Notes under the pieces: generated by a model | What the model saw: the letters and a program-made list of their open reading frames with translations, nothing else | Databases searched by the model: none | What the model was told of the DNA's origin: nothing | Shown: piece by piece, positions 26,723-36,082 of the stretch | Position numbering within the stretch: position 1 is the first letter of the stretch | How the letters are laid out: each line of letters begins with the position of its first letter | Translations under genes and position numbers: made by a program | Assembly (NCBI RefSeq): GCF_011682175.1 | Contig: NZ_WHJG01000007.1 | Span: forward strand, 1 to 64,000 | DNA length: 64,000 bases | Source: Massilia frigida | GTDB taxonomy: Bacteria; Pseudomonadota; Gammaproteobacteria; Burkholderiales; Burkholderiaceae_D | Direction: 5' to 3'

Positions 26723-27433
26723 TTGCGGCACCTTGCCGGCATCTGCTGGCCGCACGAGGCCACGGTCGGGCACATCACGGTGGCGACAGGCCAGCTGTCA
26801 GGACACTTTCCCGCCGATCATGGCGACGATGCGCTGGTCGCCTGCGTGCTGGTCGCGGCCGGCAAATACCGCAACGGCGCCGCGCGCCACTGGTGCCGTA
26901 CGCACCAGACCTACTGGGGCGTGAAGGCAGACCTGGCCGCGCTGGCGCACAGCGGCCAGCGCCGCTGCGCGCGCCATGCCGAGCCGATGAGCTACGCCCT
27001 GCATCCCCCGCTGATCGACCTGGCGGCCTGCGCCAGCGTGACGATTGCCAGCGCTGCCGGGAGCGGCATGGAGGTGGCCAGCGTGCCTGCCGGTCTTCAA
27101 GCAAGCCGGTCCGGACGCTACCCGGCCGTGGCGATCTGCAACAGCGGCCCGCGCGCGCCGTTTCCCGGCAGCGGCATCGTGCAGGTCAACATCACCCCGC
27201 CCGCCCTGCTGGCCTACACCCGGGCGGCATCCGCCGGACCGGCGCCCGGCTGCGTGCACTGCGCGCGCTGCGGCCATCCGCACCTGGACCTGGGCAGCTT
27301 TGCGCAAACGCCCCACCGGCGCCATTACTGCGGCAATTGCGGCTGCGACAGCACCCACAGCCCGGCGTCCATGACGTCCTCGCCCCTGCATGCATTGAGC
27401 ATCCTTTTCGCCGGCCGGCTGAGATTTGCGTAA
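26723..27433 (+). CDS. Hypothetical protein with C-terminal zinc-ribbon-like motif
   Basis: Unrecognised function. The frame runs from just after the preceding stop to 27433. I place the start at a TTG (26723) because the likely conserved block ICWPHEATVGHITVATGQ lies upstream of any in-frame ATG. The start is uncertain. The C-terminus has cysteine pairs CVHCARCGHPHLD and HYCGNCGCDSTH with histidines around them, which looks like a zinc ribbon. It is soluble and has no signal peptide. It is probably translated together with the 138-aa gene before it. Confidence 0.55.
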   Translation: MRHLAGICWPHEATVGHITVATGQLSGHFPADHGDDALVACVLVAAGKYRNGAARHWCRTHQTYWGVKADLAALAHSGQRRCARHAEPMSYALHPPLIDLAACASVTIASAAGSGMEVASVPAGLQASRSGRYPAVAICNSGPRAPFPGSGIVQVNITPPALLAYTRAASAGPAPGCVHCARCGHPHLDLGSFAQTPHRRHYCGNCGCDSTHSPASMTSSPLHALSILFAGRLRFA

Positions 27434-27514
27434 GAAGCTGCGTTCGGTACGCGGATTTCAAGCATGCATTTTCTCTGCGTGCTATAAATGCAATACAGTA
27501 ACCGGGAGAACAAC

Positions 27515-27736
27515 ATGGACGATGCAGACCGCCGCCACGAAGACCGTCGCCAGGACCTTGAAACCGCAGCGCAACTGCACGAAGCTATTGCATTGCAGCG
27601 CGCCTTCGGCAGCGATGCCGCCCAGCGCTTTCTCAAGCTGCGCGGCATTGGCGATGAAATCTCACAAAACGCGCTGATCGAAAGCTACGACCGCCGCCAG
27701 GCCGCACGCCGCTTGCGCGCCGCCGCAGTCAGCTAG
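27515..27736 (+). CDS. Small hypothetical protein, 73 aa
   Basis: A short, very charged protein that begins MDDADRRHEDRRQDLETAA and looks entirely helical. A strong ribosome site (GGGAGAA, 27504-27510) lies five bases before ATG 27515, which supports real translation. A -10-like TATAAA lies just upstream at about 27483. It has Arg-rich ends, which might bind nucleic acid, but I do not recognise a family. Confidence 0.55.
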   Translation: MDDADRRHEDRRQDLETAAQLHEAIALQRAFGSDAAQRFLKLRGIGDEISQNALIESYDRRQAARRLRAAAVS

Positions 27737-27887
27737 CCTGCTCCACAGGCGAGAATCCCGCGCACTGCGCCGCGGCAGCGCCTGACAGGCGCGCCAAGCG
27801 GCAGCCTGCACAGCCAGCCCTCGCTGGCCCGGGGACGGCGCGTGCCTGATGTTATGATTCGCTCAACATCCACCCCTTGCCCCTGCC

Positions 27888-28715
27888 ATGAAATGTCTTT
27901 TCGGTGTAGCCGTCGTCCTTCTGCTGTCCGCCTGTTCGCAGCAGCTCGGTAAAAGTGTCGAAAGCACCATCCCGAGACAGCTTTCAAGCAAAGCCTCCAG
28001 TGCGGCGCTCGATACCCCAGCGGCCAGGCGCTACATCGCCACGCGCCACACGCTGCTGCTCGAAGCGCCCGAGGCCGAGCTGCAGAAGCAGTTCGACGCC
28101 ATCCAGGCAGCCTGCGTCAAGCTGGCCTGCGTGGTGCTCAGGGCCGACCAGACCCAGGCCGGCCCGCACCGCCCGGCCCAAGCCACGCTGACCGCGCGGC
28201 TTCCCCCGCAAGCGTTCGACAGCTTTCTCAACACCATGCTGGAACACGGCAAGCTGCTCCAGCACCAGCGCGAAAACGAAGACCTGACCCCCGAGGTCAT
28301 CGATGTCGACGCCAAAATCGCCAATCTGACGGCACTCAAAACGCGCATCCTCGACCTGCTCGCCAAACGCTCGGGCACCCTGGAAGACGTGCTGGCCGCC
28401 GACAAACAGCTTTCCATGATCCAGGCTGAGCTCGACAGCATCCAGGGCAAGCGCAAGGCGCTGGCCGGCCAGACCGAGATGACCCGGGTCGACCTGACCC
28501 TGGTGCCCCAGCCGCTGGGTGCCGAAAGGAGCTGGGCCGCGCCGGTGGCGCAGGCGGCCGGCGCATCGGGGCGCGTGCTGATGTCGAGCCTGGCGACCCT
28601 GATCACCGCGACCGTCGCCGTCCTGCCGTGGCTGCTTGTAGGCCTCCCCCTGTTCCTGTGGCTGCGCAAACGCTACCGCTTGCGCAAGGCGCGCCGCGCG
28701 CAAGCGGCACGCTAG
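27888..28715 (+). CDS. DUF4349-type lipoprotein
   Basis: A 275-aa envelope protein. The N-terminus has a signal peptide with lipobox LLSAC (lipidated Cys at residue 16). The middle resembles DUF4349: LPPQAFDSFLNTM, then a helical hairpin with VIDVDAKIANLTALKTRIL and a heptad-rich stretch to about residue 200. Near the C-terminus is a hydrophobic helix (ATVAVLPWLLVGLPLFLWL) and a basic tail. The mix of lipobox and C-terminal membrane helix is usual for this family. Function is unknown. No clear ribosome site is visible. Confidence 0.8.
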   Translation: MKCLFGVAVVLLLSACSQQLGKSVESTIPRQLSSKASSAALDTPAARRYIATRHTLLLEAPEAELQKQFDAIQAACVKLACVVLRADQTQAGPHRPAQATLTARLPPQAFDSFLNTMLEHGKLLQHQRENEDLTPEVIDVDAKIANLTALKTRILDLLAKRSGTLEDVLAADKQLSMIQAELDSIQGKRKALAGQTEMTRVDLTLVPQPLGAERSWAAPVAQAAGASGRVLMSSLATLITATVAVLPWLLVGLPLFLWLRKRYRLRKARRAQAAR

Positions 28716-28735
28716 AACGCGCCGGCGCACCGCAA

Positions 28736-28757
28736 GCCGCCCGGGCACCCGGGCGGC
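28736..28757 (+). terminator. Strong GC hairpin after the lipoprotein gene
   Basis: A perfect 10-bp stem GCCGCCCGGG/CCCGGGCGGC separated by CA, 20 bases after the stop. There is no T-run, so it may act as a 3' RNA end rather than an intrinsic terminator. Confidence 0.45.
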
Positions 28758-28904
28758 GTTGACCGCGCCCAAGCGGCCATCATTGAATGGAAACGCCGCC
28801 CCACGCGCGCTGCCGAACCGCTAAAGGGTACAATCACGGCGTTTTCGACAACATTTACAGGCGCGCCGTGTTGAACTCTTCACAACCCGCCTGGGCGCTT
28901 CCTC

Positions 28905-28910
28905 TATAAT
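28905..28910 (+). promoter_or_regulatory. Perfect -10 box before the acyltransferase-SGNH gene
   Basis: TATAAT at 28905-28910, about 49 bases before the proposed start. A -35 at 17 bp is weak; TTCACA lies at 20 bp. Confidence 0.4.
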
Positions 28911-28958
28911 GCGCGTGTTATCGGCCTTGTTTTTCACCCAATCTTCCTGGAGACAGTC

Positions 28959-31016
28959 ATTCAAACCAATTCGCATACCGCGCACGCGGGCGCCCTCGCC
29001 TACCGGCCCGATATCGATGGCATGCGTGCGCTGGCGGTCGTCGCCGTCATCGTGTTCCACGCCTGGCCGACCTGGTTCGCCGGCGGCTTCGTGGGCGTCG
29101 ACATATTCTTCGTCATTTCCGGCTTCCTGATTACCTCGATCCTGCTTTCCCAGCTTGAAAAGGGGAAATTCAGCATCGCCGACTTTTACGTGCGCCGCAT
29201 CCGCCGCATTTTCCCGGCCCTGACCGTGGTCATGCTGGCCACCCTCGCCTTCGGCTGGGTGGTCTTGCTGCGCGGCGAATTCGAGCAGATCGGCAAGCAC
29301 GCCGTGGCCGGCACCACCTTCGTCTCGAACCTGGTGCTGTGGAACGAAGCGGGCTATTTCGACAACGATGGCATCACCAAGCCCTTCCTGCACCTGTGGT
29401 CGCTCGGGGTCGAGGAACAGTTCTATATCCTGTGGCCGCTGATCCTGTGGCTGGTGTTCTCGCGCAAGCTGCGCTTCCTGTGGGTGGCCGGCATCATCTT
29501 CGTGATCTCGATGAGCGCCAACCTCCTGCTGGTGAACGACCATCCGGTGGCCGCGTTTTTCTCGCCGCTGACGCGCTTCTGGGAACTCATGGCCGGCGGC
29601 GTGGTCGCCTGGCTGCACCTGCATCACGCGCAGCGCTTCGAGCGGCATGGCACGCTGCTGTCGCTGGGCGGCGCGCTGCTGCTGGGCCTGGCGTTCTGGC
29701 TGACCAATGCGCAGTCGCTGTTCCCCGGCTGGTGGGCCATGCTGCCGGTCGGCGGCGCGTGCCTGCTGATTTTGGCCGGCAAGAATGGCTTGCTGAACCG
29801 CCTGGTGCTGGGACGGCGCCTGCCCGTCGCAATCGGGCTGATCAGCTATCCCCTGTACCTGTGGCACTGGCCGCTGCTGTCCTACGGCCACATCATCTAC
29901 GGCCAGAAGCCGCCGATCGCCATCAAGCTGGCGCTGGTGGGCGCCGGCTTCGTGCTCGCTTATCTTACCTACCGCCTGGTCGAAATCCCGCTGCGCGACC
30001 GGCGCGACCGCAGCCGCGTCACCTGGTCGCTGGGAATGGGCATGGTCGCCATTGCCGTGCTGGGCCTGGCGATCGGCACCAGCGTGCTGCGCGAACGCAT
30101 CGACACCCATGGCGCCGAGCCTTACCTGGCGGCCCTGAACGACAGCCAGTTCCCCGGCCCGACCCTGGCGCCGATGCGTTACGATGGCGTGGTATTCCAG
30201 AAAGCCGTCAGCCGCGGGCCGGGCCTGACCGTGTTCCTGGGCGACTCCGTGATGCAGCAATACGGCCCGCGCATCGAACACGCCGTGGCCAGCGATCCGG
30301 CGCGCTTCAGCAGCGTCATCTTCGCCACGGCCGGCGGCTGTCCGCCGATCGAAAACACGGTGCGCCTGCCGCAAATCCGCTTCCCCCTGTGTCCCAAGAC
30401 GGTCAATGCGGCCTACGCGCTGGCCAACAGCCCGCAAGTCGATACGGTGGTGGTGGGCGCGGCCTGGTACGGCTACTTCAACGCCGGCCAGCACGAACTG
30501 CTGTTTGAAAAAGGCGGCGTCACGAAAGCCTTCCCGGCGGCCGACGCCCAGGAACTGGCGTACGCGGCGCTGCACGCCAGCCTTGCCAAGCTGCGCAAGA
30601 ACGGCAAGCGCGTGTTCCTGGTGCTGCAACCGCCGGCCGGCGCCGCCTTCGATCCGCAGTCGATGTACACCGGCTCGCGTTTCGGCGCCATCGCCCCGCT
30701 GCCCAAGGTGCCCGCGTTCGACCTGGCCGACTACCACCAGCGCAACGCCGCGCCGCTGGCCCGCCTGACCGCGATTGCCGCCGACACCGGCGCCATCGTC
30801 ATCGAACCGGCCCAGTACATGTGCAAGGACAATGTCTGCCCGGTGCTCGACGATGCCGGCGCGCCGCTGTACACGGACACCATCCACATGCGTCCCGCCT
30901 ATAGCCGGCGCGCCGCCAGCTTCCTCGATCCGACCATCCAGCGCGCTGCGCCAGGCGCCAGCGCCAGCGCGTCCGCGCTGCCGACGGCCCAGGGCAAGCC
31001 GGCGCCGGCAGGCTGA
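28959..31016 (+). CDS. OafA-type acyltransferase with SGNH domain; apparent ATT start
   Basis: A membrane acyltransferase (acyltransferase-3, about ten helices) fused to a periplasmic SGNH hydrolase-like domain. Such proteins O-acetylate lipopolysaccharide or other surface sugars. The N-domain has IDGMRALAVVAVIVFH and GVDIFFVISGFLITSI. The SGNH part has FLGDSVMQQYG (about residue 428) and the D-x-x-H pair in DTIHMRP (about residue 640). The conserved start YRPDIDGMRAL begins upstream of the first in-frame ATG (29022). The only start with a ribosome site is ATT 28959, with TGGAGA five bases before it. That gives 685 aa. A sequencing error creating ATT is the alternative. Confidence 0.85.
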   Translation: MQTNSHTAHAGALAYRPDIDGMRALAVVAVIVFHAWPTWFAGGFVGVDIFFVISGFLITSILLSQLEKGKFSIADFYVRRIRRIFPALTVVMLATLAFGWVVLLRGEFEQIGKHAVAGTTFVSNLVLWNEAGYFDNDGITKPFLHLWSLGVEEQFYILWPLILWLVFSRKLRFLWVAGIIFVISMSANLLLVNDHPVAAFFSPLTRFWELMAGGVVAWLHLHHAQRFERHGTLLSLGGALLLGLAFWLTNAQSLFPGWWAMLPVGGACLLILAGKNGLLNRLVLGRRLPVAIGLISYPLYLWHWPLLSYGHIIYGQKPPIAIKLALVGAGFVLAYLTYRLVEIPLRDRRDRSRVTWSLGMGMVAIAVLGLAIGTSVLRERIDTHGAEPYLAALNDSQFPGPTLAPMRYDGVVFQKAVSRGPGLTVFLGDSVMQQYGPRIEHAVASDPARFSSVIFATAGGCPPIENTVRLPQIRFPLCPKTVNAAYALANSPQVDTVVVGAAWYGYFNAGQHELLFEKGGVTKAFPAADAQELAYAALHASLAKLRKNGKRVFLVLQPPAGAAFDPQSMYTGSRFGAIAPLPKVPAFDLADYHQRNAAPLARLTAIAADTGAIVIEPAQYMCKDNVCPVLDDAGAPLYTDTIHMRPAYSRRAASFLDPTIQRAAPGASASASALPTAQGKPAPAG

Positions 31017-31024
31017 TTCCCGCC

Positions 31025-32260
31025 TCAGCCTTCGGGGGGCCCGCCTGACACGGCGGGACCCGCCATCCCCACGCGCCAGCCCAGCAGGCGCCATGCGGCC
31101 CAGGCCGACAACAGCGCGCCCAGCAACAGCACCAGGCGCGTATCAACCGGGGTCAGCACCGACCCGACCAGGGCCATGACGATATTCGCCAGGCAAAACG
31201 TGGTCGACAGCAATCCCATCACCGCGCCCTGCCCCAGGGCGCCGAAACGCTCCGCGCACCAGCCCGGCACGATGGCGTTATAAAACGCATTCGGAATGCC
31301 GAACAGCACGATTGCCGCCAACCCCAGCCAGACATTGCCCAGCGCCAGCGCGGCGATGGCGGCGGCGCCGCCGAAAGCGCTCCAGGCCGCCCGCTGCAAG
31401 GGCGCGATGCGGCTCGGGCGTCCGGCGAACACGGCCGTGAACGTCATCACCGCGCACAGGGCGGCGGTGATCCAGGCGATGCCGGGCGCGCCGTAGCCGG
31501 GAAATTCCACCAGCCACAAGGGATAAAACTCGTAAAAGGCGGTCACGCCGCAGGTATAGGCGAACTGGACGACGAACAGCTTGCGCAGGCCGGCGTGGCG
31601 CAGCAGGTGAAACGCGTGCTGGTGGCGCGCCACGTACCACCACGAGGTAGTGGCCAGCGAGGCCGCCTCGCGCGGCAGCACCGCCGCCACCAGCGCCGTG
31701 GTCAGCACCAGCGCACCGGCGGCGATCCAGAACGGCACGGTGATGCCAAACACCACGGTGGCGCCGGCCAGCAGCGGCCCGGCCAGCCAGCCCAGGTAAA
31801 AAGCGCCGTTCAGCCACGACAGCGCGCGCACGCGCAGCTCGCCTTCGAGGCGGTCGGCCAGCATGGCGCGCACCACGGCGCCGTTGCCTTCCAGCAGGCC
31901 GGTGCCGAAGCGGGCCAGGATAAACAGCGGATACGATTCGAGCAGCAGCGCCAGCGCCGTGAGCACATGGCCGAGGGCGGCGCCGAAGGTCGTGGCCATC
32001 AGCAGCGGGCGGCGGCCGTAGCGGTCCGACAGCGGGCCGAGCAGGGTATTCCCGATCAGCAGGCCGAGCGGATTGATGGTCAGGGCCAGGCCGAACAGCA
32101 TCTTGGGCGGCAGGCCGAGAAAGGAATTGAGACCGTTGCTGGCGCCCGACGCGAACAGGGGCGGCAGGATGGGATAGGGCAGCGCGGCGCCGATGGTCGA
32201 AAACAGGCCCAGCAGGCAGGCTGCGGCAATGAGGAGGTGGATGTGCATGCGCGCGACCAT
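31025..32260 (-). CDS. MFS transporter, DHA1/TetA-like
   Basis: A 411-aa inner-membrane carrier with about twelve helices. Motif A between helices 2 and 3 reads GPLSDRYGRRPLLM, and helix 4 has FILARFGTGLLEGNGA. This is the drug:H+ antiporter-1 type of the major facilitator family, so export of a small molecule is likely, though the substrate is unknown. Start 32260 or 32248; neither has a good ribosome site. It ends 8 bases from the convergent acyltransferase-SGNH gene. There is no adjacent regulator. Confidence 0.85.
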   Translation of the reverse strand: MVARMHIHLLIAAACLLGLFSTIGAALPYPILPPLFASGASNGLNSFLGLPPKMLFGLALTINPLGLLIGNTLLGPLSDRYGRRPLLMATTFGAALGHVLTALALLLESYPLFILARFGTGLLEGNGAVVRAMLADRLEGELRVRALSWLNGAFYLGWLAGPLLAGATVVFGITVPFWIAAGALVLTTALVAAVLPREAASLATTSWWYVARHQHAFHLLRHAGLRKLFVVQFAYTCGVTAFYEFYPLWLVEFPGYGAPGIAWITAALCAVMTFTAVFAGRPSRIAPLQRAAWSAFGGAAAIAALALGNVWLGLAAIVLFGIPNAFYNAIVPGWCAERFGALGQGAVMGLLSTTFCLANIVMALVGSVLTPVDTRLVLLLGALLSAWAAWRLLGWRVGMAGPAVSGGPPEG

Positions 32261-32374
32261 ACATGCGCGAGGACAATATGTAAACCGGTGCCGCCGCCAG
32301 GCAGCGCCGGCGCCAGAAAACGGTTTGCCGCGACCAGTCCGGGCGGACCGGCCGCGTGCAACGGGGCTAGCGGA

Positions 32375-32716
32375 TCAGTCGAGTTTCCAGGCGTAGTCGA
32401 CCTTGGTCCAGGTCTGGGCCGGGGCGCCATCCTTGGTGCCCGGCTTGAACTTGCAGGCGCTGATCGACTTGATGGCGGCCTTGTCGAGGTTCTTGAAGCC
32501 GCTGGTTTTTTCCAGCTTCGATTCGACCACCGAGCCGTCCGCGGCGACCAGGAAGGACATCGACACCGTGCCCTGTTCCTCGTTCATCAGCGAAGCCTTG
32601 GGATACTCGGCCTTGCACTTGGAGGCATCGAAACTGGCCGGCACTTCGCCCGCCGCCGCCGCGCCGCACACCAGCAAGCCAGCGATCACACTCATCGAAC
32701 GCGTAGAGGTCAACAT
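32375..32716 (-). CDS. Small exported protein with TonB C-terminal-like domain
   Basis: A 113-aa periplasmic protein. The N-terminus is a signal peptide (MSVIAGLLVCGAAAAG). The rest, SKCKAEYPKASLMNEEQGTV...LVAADGSVVESKLEKTSG...CKFKPGTKDG, follows the TonB C-terminal fold. It has no proline-rich spacer or membrane anchor, so it cannot energise a receptor like true TonB. Its job is unknown. ATG 32716 is chosen because AGGGAA lies just upstream. It is a single gene. Confidence 0.75.
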   Translation of the reverse strand: MLTSTRSMSVIAGLLVCGAAAAGEVPASFDASKCKAEYPKASLMNEEQGTVSMSFLVAADGSVVESKLEKTSGFKNLDKAAIKSISACKFKPGTKDGAPAQTWTKVDYAWKLD

Positions 32717-32836
32717 ACAATTCCCTGACAATAAGGTACAACCGCGCGCCTGTATCACGTCGGCGCTAACGCTGCAGCTTGCACTGCACCTGTCCGTCCG
32801 TTGCACCCCGCGCTTGCCAGCCGGGCGGGAAACGGA

Positions 32837-34588
32837 TCAGAATTCTTCCCATTCATCGCTGCCGCTGGTGGCGGCGGCTTTTTTCGGCTTGGCGGGCGTT
32901 GCCGCCGCAGCTGGCGCCGGACGCTTGAGGAGCGGCTTGGCCACGCGCAGCGGCGCCGGCTTGGCCGGACGCGCCGGAGCCGCCACCGCCATCGAGGAAG
33001 GCGCGGCGACGTGGGTTTCTTCGCCTTCGACCAGCTTGAAGATGCTGACCACGTGCGCCAGCTCGCTGGCCTGGTCCTGCAAGCTTTGCGCGGCGGCGGC
33101 GGCCTGTTCGACCAGGGCCGCATTCTGCTGGGTCATGCTGTCCATCTCGATGATCGACATATTCACTTGTTCGATGCCGGCGCTCTGTTCCTGGCTGGCG
33201 TTGGCGATCTCGCCCATGATGTCGGTGACGCGCTTGACGCTGGCGACGACTTCATCCATCGTCACGCCGGCCTGGCCGACCAGCTTGCTGCCGCGCTCGA
33301 CCTTCTCGACCGAATCGCCGATCAGGTTCTTGATTTCTTTCGCCGCCGCCGCCGAGCGCTGCGCCAGGTTGCGCACTTCCGAGGCGACCACCGCGAAACC
33401 GCGGCCCTGTTCGCCGGCACGGGCCGCTTCCACCGCTGCGTTCAGCGCCAGGATGTTGGTCTGGAAGGCAATCCCATCGATCACGCCGATGATGTCGACA
33501 ATCTTGTTGGCCGAGGCGTTGATGGAACCCATCGTGTCGACCACTTGCGACACCACTTCGCCTCCCTTGCGGGCCACGTCCGAGGCGCTGGCGGCGAGCT
33601 GGTTGGCTTCGCGCGCATTGTCGGCATTCTGTTTCACGGTCGAGGTCAATTCTTCCATGGCCGAGGCGGTCTTTTCGAGCGCGCTGGCTTGCATTTCGGT
33701 ACGCGATGACAGGTCGATATTGCCGGCCGCGATTTCACGCGAGGCGGTGCCGATGGTTTCCGTGCCGCCGCGCACCTGGCCGACGATATCTTTCAGGCTG
33801 TTGCGCATTTCGCGCACTTCCATCAGCAGGCTGCCCTTGTCGGCGCCGCTGGTTTCGATGCGGACCGACAGGTCGCCGTGGGCGATGCTGCTGGCGATCC
33901 TGGCGGTGTAGTCCGGCTCGCCGCCGAGCTGCTTGAGCAGGCCGCGGGTGATGAACACGGCAGCGATACCGCCCAGCAGGATGGCGACGCCGCCCAGGAT
34001 CAGCATGGTCAGGCGGGCGTTCTCGAAGCCGCGTTCGGCATCCTTCTGGGCTGCGCTATTGAGCTTGTCTTCGAGGGCGGCGAGCTGTTCCAGCGCTTCC
34101 ATCCATTTTTTCTGGACCGGACGGATTTCCTTGATCATCACGCGGGTCGCGTCTTCGGCCTTGTTGGCCAGCCACAGTTCGGACGCCTTGGCCAGGGCCG
34201 GCATGGCCAGCGCTTCGTGTTCCTTGATCTGGGACAGCAAGCTCTTTTCCTCGGCCGAGCCGCCGGCGGCGAACTTCTCGCCCAGCTTCTTCTGGGCATC
34301 GTCGTAGCGGCCGGTTTGTTCCTTGATGCGCTTCATTTCCGGTTCCATGTCGGCCGAGTCGGTCATCAGGGTCAGGATGCGCAGCGACACGATGCGCTCG
34401 CTGACATTGGTGCGCATATCGATCACGAGACGGGTCACCACATTGTTGACGCCGACCACATTATCCAGACGGGCCTGGATCTGCGCCATGCTGATGATAC
34501 CGACGATGGTGACCGCGACCAGAAAAGTCAGGACGAGGACAAATCCAAGACCTAAACGGGTGCCGACCTTCATGTTGGATAAATTCAT
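32837..34588 (-). CDS. Methyl-accepting chemotaxis protein
   Basis: A 583-aa transmembrane chemoreceptor. TM1 is at about 11-31 and TM2 at about 190-212. Between them is a helical, four-helix-bundle-type ligand domain. A HAMP domain follows (about 213-265), then a signalling hairpin whose tip [20 protein letters not shown] contacts CheA/CheW. The tail is Pro/Ala/Lys-rich and ends in EWEEF, a pentapeptide of the type that tethers CheR and CheB. It senses an unknown signal and feeds the main chemotaxis system, which is outside the window. It stands alone, with a possible promoter 240 bases upstream. Confidence 0.95.
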   Translation of the reverse strand: MNLSNMKVGTRLGLGFVLVLTFLVAVTIVGIISMAQIQARLDNVVGVNNVVTRLVIDMRTNVSERIVSLRILTLMTDSADMEPEMKRIKEQTGRYDDAQKKLGEKFAAGGSAEEKSLLSQIKEHEALAMPALAKASELWLANKAEDATRVMIKEIRPVQKKWMEALEQLAALEDKLNSAAQKDAERGFENARLTMLILGGVAILLGGIAAVFITRGLLKQLGGEPDYTARIASSIAHGDLSVRIETSGADKGSLLMEVREMRNSLKDIVGQVRGGTETIGTASREIAAGNIDLSSRTEMQASALEKTASAMEELTSTVKQNADNAREANQLAASASDVARKGGEVVSQVVDTMGSINASANKIVDIIGVIDGIAFQTNILALNAAVEAARAGEQGRGFAVVASEVRNLAQRSAAAAKEIKNLIGDSVEKVERGSKLVGQAGVTMDEVVASVKRVTDIMGEIANASQEQSAGIEQVNMSIIEMDSMTQQNAALVEQAAAAAQSLQDQASELAHVVSIFKLVEGEETHVAAPSSMAVAAPARPAKPAPLRVAKPLLKRPAPAAAATPAKPKKAAATSGSDEWEEF

Positions 34589-35083
34589 TTCGCGTCTTTT
34601 CTATGGAACTATTGATCGAATTAGCTATGGTAACCGTGGGCACCGTGGGTGCAGCCGGCACCGGCCTGCCGATATCTCTGAAGAAACGCCTGGCTATCTG
34701 CGTTCCATTTAGGATAAATCAAAACAGTGACTGCGCATGCAAAAACGTTGATTTGAGAACGAATTGTTTCAGCACAACAACAGGATGAGCAAGGGCCGGC
34801 GCCGATTGCAAAACAGGCAAAAGATAAGGGAATTATAGAGGCATTTTTTGCTCTAGAGCAAGCAAAAATGCGCATGCGCAATTGAAATGGCTTCTTGGAG
34901 GCAAGCGCGCGGCGCGGGAAGGCGATCGCGCATGCCCAGTCAAGGCCAGGCCTGCGGGAGGGAGGGAAAAGCGAGGGAGGCTGGCGTGAATGCCAGCCGG
35001 GAGGGAAGGATGCCAGCGGGCAGTTACTGCGCTAGGCGCTACGGCGCCCGGCGCTACGGCGCCCGGCGCTACGGCGCCCGGCG
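34589..35083. other. Intergenic region between dusA and the chemoreceptor gene
   Basis: Nearly 500 bases without a gene. It holds a candidate chemoreceptor promoter (34832-34861), a stem-loop GGCTGGC/GCCAGCC (34979-34985 with 34992-34998), and a 15-bp tandem repeat at its right end. The middle is AT-rich. No ORF in it is convincing. Confidence 0.5.
34832..34861 (-). promoter_or_regulatory. Candidate sigma-70 promoter upstream of the chemoreceptor
   Basis: On the minus strand: TTGCTC, 18-bp spacer, perfect TATAAT. It lies about 240 bases from the start codon, so there would be a long leader or a small RNA. Confidence 0.4.
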
Positions 35084-35094
35084 CTACGGCGCCC
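35035..35094. repeat. 15-bp tandem repeat, four copies, at the 3' end of dusA
   Basis: The unit GGCGCTACGGCGCCC is repeated four times exactly, and a fifth, broken copy follows. Each unit can fold as GGCGC-TACG-GCGCC. The dusA stop (TAG on the minus strand) lies in the first copy reached by the ribosome. Confidence 0.95.
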
Positions 35095-36082
35095 GGCGCA
35101 TCCCGGCGGCCGCTTCGAGCAGCAGGTGCGGATCGGCCGCCGCCAGCCGTTTCGGGTCGGACATCACCTGGCGGAAACTGCGCGCGCCGCCCAGCCCTGC
35201 CATCAAACCCAGCATGTGGCGCGTGATGGTGTTCAGTTTCAAGCCGCGCACCGCATGCTGCTCCAGCTGCGCCTGGATGTACGGGATCATCGCGGCCAGC
35301 ACTTCCTCGCGCGTCTTGACCGCTGCCGTGTCGCCGTAAAAGCGCGCATCGTACTCGGCCATGACATAGGGATTATGGTAAGCCTCGCGTCCCATCATCA
35401 CGCCATCCACATGCGCCAGGTGCAGCGCGATCTCGTCGGAGGACTTGATGCCGCCGTTGATGATGATTTCCAGGTCCGGGAACTCGCGCTTGAGCTGGTA
35501 CGCCACCTCGTACTTGAGCGGCGGAATTTCGCGGTTTTCCTTGGGCGAGAGCCCCTTCAGGATGGCATTGCGCGCATGCACGATGAAGGTGTTGCAGCCG
35601 GCGTCGGCGATGGTACCGACGAAGTCGCGCACGAAACCGTATTCCTCGTTGCGGTCGATTCCGATGCGGTGCTTGACGGTGACATCGATGGTGACGGCGT
35701 CGCGCATGGCTTTCACGCAATCGGCCACCAGTTGCGGTTCGGCCATCAGGCAAGCGCCGAACGCGCCCTTCTGCACCCGCTCCGACGGGCAACCGCAGTT
35801 CAGGTTGATCTCGTCGTAGCCCCATTGCTGGCCCAGCCTGGCGCTGGTGGCCAGGTCGGCCGGATCGCTGCCGCCCAGCTGCAGGGCGACCGGATGCTCT
35901 TCTTCATTGAAGCGCAGATGGCGTTCGACGTCGCCGTACACCAGCGCGCCGGTGGTCACCATCTCGGTGTAGAGCCAGGTATGGCGCGTGATCTGGCGGT
36001 GGAACTTGCGGCAGTGACGGTCGGTCCAGTCCATCATCGGGGCGACAGAGAGCGTCCTGCCCCGGTAATTCGTTGATTTCAA
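35084..36082 (-). CDS. dusA: tRNA-dihydrouridine(20/20a) synthase
   Basis: An FMN enzyme that reduces uridine to dihydrouridine at tRNA positions 20/20a, using NADPH. It has 332 residues. APMMDWTDRHCR opens the barrel, the catalytic Cys is C98 in NLNCGCPS, and the FMN site includes IINGGI and GVMMGREAY. MKSTNYRGRTLSVAPMMD matches the usual start of DusA. The C-terminus is short (RRAP) because its stop falls in the 15-bp tandem repeat. It is a single gene. Confidence 0.94.
   Translation of the reverse strand: MKSTNYRGRTLSVAPMMDWTDRHCRKFHRQITRHTWLYTEMVTTGALVYGDVERHLRFNEEEHPVALQLGGSDPADLATSARLGQQWGYDEINLNCGCPSERVQKGAFGACLMAEPQLVADCVKAMRDAVTIDVTVKHRIGIDRNEEYGFVRDFVGTIADAGCNTFIVHARNAILKGLSPKENREIPPLKYEVAYQLKREFPDLEIIINGGIKSSDEIALHLAHVDGVMMGREAYHNPYVMAEYDARFYGDTAAVKTREEVLAAMIPYIQAQLEQHAVRGLKLNTITRHMLGLMAGLGGARSFRQVMSDPKRLAAADPHLLLEAAAGMRRAP

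Noticed and set aside
28821-31094. 757-aa minus-strand open frame
   Set aside because: Shadow of the acyltransferase-SGNH gene with low-complexity Arg/Gln/His content.
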